Assembly: GCA_015222985.1 (NCBI GenBank)
Contig: JADFWI010000174.1
Span: forward strand, 1 to 5,603
Direction: 5' to 3'
Origin: Pseudomonadota bacterium
Lineage (GTDB): Bacteria; Desulfobacterota; Desulfobacteria; Desulfobacterales; C00003060
Length of the DNA: 5,603 nucleotides
How positions within the stretch are numbered: the stretch's first letter is position 1; each line of letters starts with the position of its first letter. The notes beneath the pieces were generated by a model. The model did not search any database. It was not told where the DNA came from and was given only the letters and a program-made list of their open reading frames with translations. The translations under genes were made by a program, and so were the position numbers. Below are positions 1 through 4,341 of this stretch, piece after piece.

Positions 1-701
1 GTATACAAGATTTCAATCTGTTCTACCGTGGAGGCAATGTCAATTTCCCTCTTTACTTCTCCCCCGACGCCACTAAACAAGATCTCTTCAGCGGTCTTGA
101 GTTAGGTGAAGGAAGGAAGTCTAACCTCAACCCAAAGGTCGTAGAGACCTTGAACGCTGCTCACCGGCAAAAGCCCACGCCTGACGACATCTTCCACTAC
201 ATCTACGCCGTCCTTTATGCGGATACTTACCGAGAGAAGTACGCCGAATTTCTTAAGACCGACTTTCCACGAGTGCCCTTCACCACAGACTTCGGACTCT
301 TTCAAGCCCTTGCCATGCTGGGCAAACGACTGGTTGACCTGCATCTTCTGCGGTCGGAAGAACTCGATGCTCCGGCAGCCCGCTTCCAAGGCCAGGGAGA
401 CAACCGCGTCGCTCGGACCAAAAGCAAGGGGTTTTTCTATGAGCCCAAAGAGGATCGCGTCTACATCAACAAAACCCAGTATTTCGAACCGGTCCCCTTG
501 GAGCTGTGGGAGTATCAGATCGGCGGCTATCAAGTATTAGCAAAGTGGCTCAAGGATCGCCGGGACAGAGTACTCACCTTGGATGAGATCAAGACTTATT
601 GCCGGGTGGTAACAGCCATTCAGCGAACCATCTCCTTGCAGGAAGAGATCGACGCCCTTTATCCACAAGCCGAGGCCCAGATCATCAAAATACGTGATTA
701 G
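1..701 (+). CDS. Type ISP restriction-modification enzyme, C-terminal part (5' partial)
   Basis: The reading frame is open from the left edge (first full codon at 3) to TAG at 699-701, giving about 232 residues of a longer protein. The text matches the C-terminal target-recognition domain of type ISP enzymes (single polypeptides of nuclease, helicase, N6-adenine methylase and specificity domains, such as LlaGI/LlaBIII). Seen here are RGGNVNFPLYF near the edge, then DIFHYIYAVLYADTYREKY, FPRVPFT, VDLHLL, and near the end RVYINKTQYFEPVP followed by WEYQIGGYQVL and a helical tail. This block normally ends such proteins, so the 3' end looks complete. A TTG at 150 opens a shorter ORF but is internal, because the homology continues upstream of it. 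The nuclease, helicase and methylase motifs lie outside the window, so activity of the whole enzyme cannot be judged. The next gene overlaps the stop codon. Confidence 0.88.
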   Translation, partial: IQDFNLFYRGGNVNFPLYFSPDATKQDLFSGLELGEGRKSNLNPKVVETLNAAHRQKPTPDDIFHYIYAVLYADTYREKYAEFLKTDFPRVPFTTDFGLFQALAMLGKRLVDLHLLRSEELDAPAARFQGQGDNRVARTKSKGFFYEPKEDRVYINKTQYFEPVPLELWEYQIGGYQVLAKWLKDRRDRVLTLDEIKTYCRVVTAIQRTISLQEEIDALYPQAEAQIIKIRD

Positions 702-942
702 TGAATTGGATATGGTCGTTCTTACGCATGACATTGACAGATACGGGCTTAAAGAAGGCGACATAGGGGCAGTCGTGCACCGCTACAAGCATGGCGAGGC
801 CTTCGAAGTTGAGTGTGTGACCGCTGATGGCAGGACAATAGCACTGCTCACGCTCGACCGAGAGACCATTCGACCAGTCGGCGGATCTTTCAGGATGACG
901 CCGACCCGGATGATTCCGTCAACAGGCTGGACAAGATCTTGA
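694..942 (+). CDS. Small DUF4926-like protein
   Basis: This 82-residue ORF starts with GTG at 694 and overlaps the stop of the restriction gene by 8 bases, which suggests translational coupling; an in-frame ATG lies at 712. No clear Shine-Dalgarno sequence precedes either start. Residues 5-61 (LDMVVLTHDI, YGLKEGDIGAVV, a conserved EAFEVE strand, then TLDRETIRPV) match the DUF4926 pattern, a roughly 60-residue all-beta domain of unknown function, often found beside defence or toxin-like genes (recalled, not searched). The last 20 residues after RPV are rich in R, T and P and do not look like the domain. In the -1 frame the same bases encode an acidic, helix-like tail (ending SVNRLDKILKESSTP) that stops at 960-962, so a frameshift near 880-895 is possible. 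The function is unknown. Confidence 0.72.
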   Translation: MISELDMVVLTHDIDRYGLKEGDIGAVVHRYKHGEAFEVECVTADGRTIALLTLDRETIRPVGGSFRMTPTRMIPSTGWTRS

Positions 943-1177
943 AGGAGAGCTCAACGCCTTGATACGATTTGGGGGTGTTGTGTAAAGCAGGAAACGGGAC
1001 TGGACCGGGGAGACTCTCTGCGGGGCCTGAAATGTGGTTTCTGGCGGTTTCGATATGCATATCAAATCTGCGGTAGAATCGTTGGATTAGCGGTCAGAGA
1101 TCATGCAAGGCTCACTGTATCTTGACAATTCATGGTTTTTCACACCAATATCAAACCGAGACCTCTACAGCCCCTTT

Positions 1178-1205
1178 TTGGTTCCCAAATGGGATTTGGT
1201 ATGAT
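1178..1205 (+). promoter_or_regulatory. Candidate extended -10 promoter with overlapping inverted repeat
   Basis: TATGAT at 1200-1205 is preceded by TGG (1197-1199), the extended -10 form, with a weak -35 box TTGGTT at 1178-1183 and a 16-base spacer. The spacer contains a perfect 6-bp inverted repeat, CCAAAT (1185-1190), GGG, ATTTGG (1194-1199), placed where a repressor could block polymerase. A transcript starting near 1212 would have a leader of about 110 bases before the 63-residue ORF. This rests on sequence pattern only. Confidence 0.35.
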
Positions 1206-1311
1206 ATCTAGAACGAAATCGGAGGATAAGGAATAGACTGTTTGGCAAGGTAGGTACAAAATCATGTGTCAGTCGTAAAAGGGATGGACACAGCCTCATT
1301 GTCTTCAAAAT

Positions 1312-1318
1312 AAGGAGG
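1312..1318 (+). promoter_or_regulatory. Strong Shine-Dalgarno site
   Basis: AAGGAGG, flanked to give TAAGGAGGT, is a near-perfect match to the 3' end of 16S rRNA. It sits 7 bases before the ATG at 1326. It is the strongest ribosome binding site in the window and the main reason to accept the short ORF downstream. Confidence 0.8.
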
Positions 1319-1325
1319 TCCAAAA

Positions 1326-1517
1326 ATGCCGCTGGAGGAGAAAAAAACCTTTGTCGAAGACCCCAACCCCAATATGACAACCGAGGAGAAAAACAGGCAT
1401 CTTTCGTATATGCTCGGCGTCGCTCCCCATCACGGACGAAATATTTTCCGCATCGAACGCATCGAAATCGGAGCGTCGGGCTGGTGGATCCATTACCGGA
1501 CTGAGTCGTCCGACTGA
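1326..1517 (+). CDS. Hypothetical 63-residue protein
   Basis: The ATG at 1326 follows an ideal ribosome binding site, and the frame ends with TGA at 1515-1517. The protein is soluble-looking, with no signal peptide or membrane segment. It has a charged N-terminus (PLEEKKTFVEDPNPN), a helical middle (TTEEKNRHLSYMLG), a histidine pair in VAPHHGRN, and a C-terminal stretch with beta character (IFRIERIEIGASGWWIHY) ending in acidic residues. I do not recognise the family. It stands alone: no gene follows within operon distance, and the neighbours are a non-coding stretch and a pseudogene. It could be a small regulator or the tail domain of a once larger protein, but neither can be shown. Its reality rests on the Shine-Dalgarno site and on a composition without odd low-complexity runs. 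Confidence 0.62.
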   Translation: MPLEEKKTFVEDPNPNMTTEEKNRHLSYMLGVAPHHGRNIFRIERIEIGASGWWIHYRTESSD

Positions 1518-1772
1518 TGCACATGGGGAAGGACGATATCCGTCAGCCCAAGTGTCCACAAGATTGGTAGAACTAGTGCACCTGCTACAAAATACGCGGA
1601 TGCAGTCCAACGGGCAGGACTTCGCTGTCTGCCCGCGGCTAATCCATATCGTTAATTCCGCAAACCGATTCTCAAAAGGCCTCCTCGTTAAACCCGAACT
1701 TCAATGAGCTATGTTTTTCGATGATAAAGTCTTTAGTATGCCTGTTAAGCTCCCGAATCGTTAACCAGAATT
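1518..1772. other. Intergenic region, mostly featureless
   Basis: No convincing coding frame appears on either strand. The only structure is the hairpin at 1611-1635. The last part, from about 1740, may be the unrecognisable 5' remnant of the MreB-like pseudogene that follows, but the expected phosphate-1 motif (GIDLGT-like) is not visible in any frame. Confidence 0.5.
1611..1635 (+). terminator. Hairpin, possible weak terminator after the 63-residue ORF
   Basis: CGGGCAG (1611-1617) pairs perfectly with CTGCCCG (1629-1635) around an 11-base loop. It lies about 95 bases after the stop of the 63-residue ORF. No T-run follows, so intrinsic termination is doubtful; it could instead stabilise a transcript end. 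Confidence 0.3.
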
Positions 1773-2157
1773 GTGACTTTCTGTTCCCAGGCCGCCGCGA
1801 AGCATTGCGGCTTTGCTGAAGAGCCTTCTTTAGTCCGAATGGTTCCTCAGAACAGCAATGCCAAGGACCTAGATCTGCTCATAGCCTGCCTCAACACCAG
1901 GTTCGTATCATCTCCTCTTCGCGGGGGCGTTGTCGTGGATGCCCACGCCGCGGTTGCATTACTCAAACCATTGTTCAAGCGGGCTCATAAAACATTGAGG
2001 CCCCGGGTATCGCTGGCTTGTGCACCAACAGACGCATCTGAAACAGAGCGTAGACTCCTTGCTGAAGCAGTCTTCATGCTGGAGCCTCTTGTGTGGCCAT
2101 CGTACCAGAGCCTTTGGCTTTCGCCATTGGCGCTGGAATCGATACGAGTTTGCCACA
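1773..2157 (+). pseudogene. MreB-like actin-fold protein fragment, frameshifted and truncated
   Basis: Two frames together give an MreB-type sequence. In the first frame (from a GTG at 1773) are FAEEPSLV, matching the NEPSVV segment of MreB, then RGGVVVDAHAAVALLKPLF, matching the DGVIADFxVTEKML helix, then RPRVSLACAPTDASETERR, matching RPRVLVCVPxGxTQVERR. Near 2063-2070 the match moves to the -1 frame: SLHAGAS, then VAIVPEPLAFAIGAGID, matching the GAREVxLIEEPMAAAIGAGL block. Together this covers roughly residues 35-155 of a protein normally near 340. The nucleotide-binding phosphate-1 motif at the N-terminus is missing, a stop lies upstream at 1746, and everything after IGAGID is lost where the 20-bp tandem repeat begins at 2158. 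In the shifted frame, translation would run into the repeat and stop at 2207-2209. Living MreB polymerises under the inner membrane to set rod shape; this remnant cannot. A divergent MreB paralogue is as likely a parent as MreB itself. Confidence 0.75.
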
Positions 2158-2263
2158 GGACAGGAATGGGGACGCTGGGACAGGAATGGGGACGCTGGTA
2201 AAAAATTAATCAAATAAGATTTTGTTACTTTCCTACCAGCGTCCCCATTCTCGCCATTCTCGC
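2158..2263. repeat. REP/MITE-like palindromic repeat with tandem 20-bp unit
   Basis: A 20-bp unit beginning GGACAGGAATGG and ending GACGCTG occurs twice in tandem (2158-2177 and 2178-2197). The second copy forms the left arm of a perfect 17-bp inverted repeat: 2184-2200 against 2234-2250, starting GAATGGGG and closing TACCAGCG on the complementary arm. The 33-base centre is AT-rich. Just outside the right arm, a 9-bp unit CATTCTCGC is repeated in tandem (2246-2254, 2255-2263). Similar GGGGACG palindromes, as I recall, accompany IS200-like Y1/RAYT transposases in related genomes. No transposase is encoded here, so this would be a non-autonomous copy. It sits exactly at the broken end of the MreB-like fragment. 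Confidence 0.7.
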
Positions 2264-2365
2264 ATATGAAGCCGTCGTCTGTGTGATATAAGCGATAACT
2301 TATATAATTTATTAGCATATGACAGAACCGTCAGATTGCTAATTTCTCTGCAAGAGGCAATTCAT

Positions 2366-2406
2366 TATAGAAATAATCTATAGCAATAGATCGCATATTC
2401 CTATTG
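2366..2406. promoter_or_regulatory. Adjacent inverted repeats, candidate operator
   Basis: Two inverted repeats sit side by side: TATAGA / TCTATA with a 5-base spacer (2366-2382), and CAATAG / CTATTG with an 11-base spacer (2384-2406). They lie just upstream of the likely start of the PP-loop gene transcript. The second includes ATAGAT and ATATTCCTATT, resembling the direct repeat in front of the TIM-barrel gene at 3342-3388. Confidence 0.3.
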
Positions 2407-2411
2407 TAAGT

Positions 2412-2440
2412 CTGTCGACGTTACGTTATATACCTACAAT
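2412..2440 (+). promoter_or_regulatory. Candidate promoter of the PP-loop gene
   Basis: TACAAT (2435-2440) matches the -10 consensus at five of six bases. A weak -35, CTGTCG, lies at 2412-2417 with a 17-base spacer. Transcription would start near 2447, leaving a leader of about 20 bases with the GAGG ribosome binding site at 2454-2457, 10 bases before the ATG. Confidence 0.35.
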
Positions 2441-2467
2441 ATCTTGGGAGTCTGAGGAAAAAGAGAC

Positions 2468-3304
2468 ATGTCTGATTTTGATTTGCGGCTACGGGAGCTC
2501 TACTTGAATAAGCCCGAATGTGTCATCGATCTTCCGCAATGGCTTCTTTCCTCAAAAAAGATCGAAGAATACAGGGCCATATCCGGTCTGGCCATTGTTG
2601 AGATAGCAGGCCGGGACAGTGTGGCTGCGGCTGTGAAAAGCGTTGAGGAAGAAGCCTTCACGGATCTTCTTCCCACCTATGTTTATACTGGCACAGAGCA
2701 CGGTCCGTGGGCCAGCGTGGAACAGGCAGTCGAGCGGCTGGCAGAGCGAATGCCGGAAGTTCGGGTGCACGACTTGTTGGTCCTTGGCTCCCCTGGCTTC
2801 TGGCGGGCACTAAATGGGCGATTCATGAGTGGGCTGATCTCGAGATACGGATTTTACATCCCCTGTGTTGGCTGCCATCTTTATATCCACAGCGTTCGTA
2901 TTCCCCTTGCTCTGACTCTGGGTAAGGTGCCGATTATTGCAGGGGAACGGGAGCGGCATGATGGGCGTATCAAAGTCAACCAGATTTCGGAAGCCTTGGA
3001 TGTTTACGAAAAAATGGCGAAGGATTTTGGGGTCCGGTTACTTTTGCCACTGCGCCACATCGCTGAGGGAGACCGCATTAAAGAGATCCTTGGATTCGAG
3101 TGGCAGGAAGGAAAGGAGCAGTTAGGCTGCGTTTTGTCGGGAAATTATCGGCGATTGGATGGCAGCGTGTATAGCACCGTCTGCCAGGTTCAAAGATACA
3201 TGGAGGAATTCGCTGGGCCGGCAACAAAAAAGATCATCGAGTCATATGCGACAGGGCATATTCCGAATCATCTGGAAATAACCGCTCAGGTTGGGCTCCT
3301 GTGA
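2468..3304 (+). CDS. PP-loop (ATP-pyrophosphatase-like) protein with candidate Fe-S cysteines
   Basis: This 278-residue protein starts at ATG 2468 behind GAGG (2454-2457) and ends with TGA at 3302-3304. Residues 41-57 (LAIVEIAGRDSVAAAVK) read as a beta strand, loop and helix of the PP-loop type. AGRDS (47-51) stands where SGGxDS is usual; such enzymes adenylate a substrate, often before sulfur or amide transfer to tRNA or small molecules. YVYTGTEHG (71-79) would be the next strand. C133 and C136 form a CxxC motif followed by H137 (PCVGCHLYIHSVR), and C221 and C239 occur later near GNYRR. Cysteines in this arrangement bind an Fe-S cluster in TtcA- and TtuA-type tRNA thiolases. GERERHDGRIKVNQ (159-172) is another conserved-looking block. 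It is soluble, with no membrane segment. I cannot name the family or substrate. It is separated from the next gene by 164 bases, so it may be its own transcription unit. Confidence 0.65.
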   Translation: MSDFDLRLRELYLNKPECVIDLPQWLLSSKKIEEYRAISGLAIVEIAGRDSVAAAVKSVEEEAFTDLLPTYVYTGTEHGPWASVEQAVERLAERMPEVRVHDLLVLGSPGFWRALNGRFMSGLISRYGFYIPCVGCHLYIHSVRIPLALTLGKVPIIAGERERHDGRIKVNQISEALDVYEKMAKDFGVRLLLPLRHIAEGDRIKEILGFEWQEGKEQLGCVLSGNYRRLDGSVYSTVCQVQRYMEEFAGPATKKIIESYATGHIPNHLEITAQVGLL

Positions 3305-3468
3305 AAAAAGCACGGTTTGGCCCCTTGCATCTCATTCCTTCCATAGATATTTCCTGTTGTATCTCCTTGCTTATCATAGATATTTCCTATTTGCTTTATT
3401 GTCTCATCCAATGTAGTATTTTTTGTGAAATGGAGAACTGATGAACTCGCAAAAGGTCATCAAGCGCC
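3305..3468. promoter_or_regulatory. Intergenic region with 14-bp direct repeat and weak promoter
   Basis: CATAGATATTTCCT occurs identically at 3342-3355 and 3375-3388, 33 bases apart start to start, or about three helical turns, so both copies would face the same side of DNA. Just downstream is a weak promoter: TTGCTT (3391-3396), a 17-base spacer and TAGTAT (3414-3419). The repeats would sit immediately upstream of the -35 box, the usual place for an activator. No terminator hairpin follows the PP-loop gene. Confidence 0.4.
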
Positions 3469-3494
3469 ATGAAACCAAAACTGGCCATATGTAA
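3441..3494 (+). other. Possible 17-codon leader ORF overlapping the TIM-barrel start
   Basis: ATG at 3441 has GGAG at 3432-3435 with good spacing and runs 17 codons to TAA at 3492-3494. It overlaps the start of the TIM-barrel gene (3469) in another frame. The downstream gene's own ribosome site is weak (AAAAGG at 3451-3456, 12 bases from its ATG), so ribosomes loading on the leader could aid its translation. The overlap may equally be chance. Confidence 0.22.
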
Positions 3495-4302
3495 CTTCTT
3501 TTCAGATATTGAGGCTCTACGCAGCTTTGCCCTGAGTCACGGTTTTTCCGGCATTGACTGGTCGTTTGACGCAGACGCACTTCCTGCCACGCCTGCAGAA
3601 GAATCAAGTTGGGTGCAGGGTCTATCGGCCCTTGACACGTTTGAGGTTCGTTATCATTGCCCCTTTCACCAGATAGACCTGGGCCACGACGACCCCGAGG
3701 AGGCCAAAAAAGCTGAAGGCATTTTCCATCGCATCATCCGTCTTGTCTCTAAAGTGAGAGGCAAATACCTGACGATTCACATCGGCCTTGGTCATGATTC
3801 GACTGAGCCCCTTTCATGGGAGGCGACCATAGAGAACCTGCGACGTCTGGTTCAATATGGTGCAAAGTGCGGAGTAAGGGTGTGCCTGGAGAACCTGGCC
3901 TGGGGATGGACCAGCAAGCCACATCTTTTTGAGAAGCTGGTCCGCGGAAGCGGAGCGGCGGTCACTTTTGACATCGGTCACGCCCATGCATGCGAATCGG
4001 TCCGCAGTCACTACTATTCTGCCGAAGATTTCGTCACACCTCACCCCGATCGCGTTCTCAACGCTCACGTATATCATACAGAGATTTCCGGTGTCGGACA
4101 CCTGCCACCGGATCGGCTGGAAGACATTGAAGACCGTCTCAACATCCTGCGGGATATTGGTTGCGATTGGTGGGTTCTTGAGGTTAGAGAAACTGACGGG
4201 TTGTTGCAAACAAAAAAGGTTGTGGACCAGTATTTCACACAACCGGATTATTACTATTACAGTAGGTCCGACAATCAGGAACCCTTGACATCCCAGGGCT
4301 GA
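3469..4302 (+). CDS. Sugar phosphate isomerase/epimerase-like TIM-barrel protein
   Basis: This 277-residue protein belongs to the xylose-isomerase-like TIM-barrel / AP-endonuclease-2 superfamily, which holds metal-dependent isomerases, epimerases, dehydratases and endonuclease IV. Length and motif order fit. YHCPFHQIDLG (63-73) follows the third strand; HIGLGH has H104 and H109; CLENLAW carries E141, a typical metal ligand; FDIGHAHA has D168, H171 and H173; NAHVYHT has H200 and H203; H211 lies in GVGHLPP; and WVLEVRE has E238 on the last strand. All candidate metal ligands are present, so it is probably active on a sugar or sugar-phosphate-like compound; the substrate is not readable. The ATG at 3469 is the only in-frame ATG after the stop at 3442-3444. 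The C-terminus ends in a polar tail with YYYYSRSDN. ApgM follows 39 bases later, suggesting a shared transcript. An endonuclease IV role is less likely because the DNA-binding loops and full nine-ligand pattern are not evident. Confidence 0.8.
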   Translation: MKPKLAICNFFSDIEALRSFALSHGFSGIDWSFDADALPATPAEESSWVQGLSALDTFEVRYHCPFHQIDLGHDDPEEAKKAEGIFHRIIRLVSKVRGKYLTIHIGLGHDSTEPLSWEATIENLRRLVQYGAKCGVRVCLENLAWGWTSKPHLFEKLVRGSGAAVTFDIGHAHACESVRSHYYSAEDFVTPHPDRVLNAHVYHTEISGVGHLPPDRLEDIEDRLNILRDIGCDWWVLEVRETDGLLQTKKVVDQYFTQPDYYYYSRSDNQEPLTSQG

Positions 4303-4341
4303 GGTCGGTAGGAATTCAGGGTTGTCCCCTCCAGGTTTCTG

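Larger units (their letters stand above)
963..1325. other. Intergenic region without a recognisable gene
   Basis: About 360 bases separate the DUF4926-like gene from the 63-residue ORF. No frame on either strand looks like a protein, and no tRNA or other RNA gene is apparent. The right half holds a TTGACA hexamer at 1122-1127 without a good -10 partner, and a better extended -10 promoter candidate at 1178-1205, listed separately. Confidence 0.6.
2264..2467. other. AT-rich regulatory-looking region before the PP-loop gene
   Basis: No protein-like frame is present. Notable items are a TATAAT hexamer at 2303-2308 without a good -35; an ATAAG/CTTAT inverted repeat around 2288-2303; a perfect TATAGA-AATAA-TCTATA inverted repeat at 2366-2382; and CAATAG (2384-2389) matched by CTATTG (2401-2406). 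Base composition differs clearly from the flanking genes. Confidence 0.5.

Noticed and set aside
102..533. Minus-strand ORF of 143 residues
   Set aside because: It lies antisense to the restriction enzyme C-terminus, which has clear family motifs; the minus-strand text shows no recognisable domain.
150..701. A separate 183-residue gene starting at TTG 150
   Set aside because: The same frame is open to the left edge and the type ISP homology continues upstream of 150, so this is only the 3' part of a larger gene.
1122..1151. TTGACA (1122-1127) as a promoter for the 63-residue ORF
   Set aside because: The best -10 match, CAATAT at 1146-1151, agrees at only three of six positions; the extended -10 at 1197-1205 is better.
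1165..1524. Minus-strand ORF of 119 residues over the small orphan gene
   Set aside because: No ribosome site or family resemblance was seen, while the plus-strand ORF has an ideal Shine-Dalgarno.
2020..2217. Plus-strand 65-residue ORF ending in the repeat
   Set aside because: It is the third frame of the MreB-like pseudogene; the MreB similarity lies in the other two frames.
2158..2263. CRISPR array
   Set aside because: There are only two adjoining copies with no spacer between them, and the structure is a palindrome; no cas gene is present.
1959..2318. Minus-strand ORF spanning the palindrome
   Set aside because: It reads through the repeat and antisense to the MreB-like text; composition is irregular and no motif is present.
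3814..4242. Minus-strand ORF of 142 residues
   Set aside because: It is antisense to the TIM-barrel gene, whose metal-ligand motifs are intact throughout this stretch.
4285..4290. TTGACA as a -35 box for apgM
   Set aside because: No -10-like hexamer lies 15-19 bases downstream, and the hexamer falls inside the end of the TIM-barrel gene.
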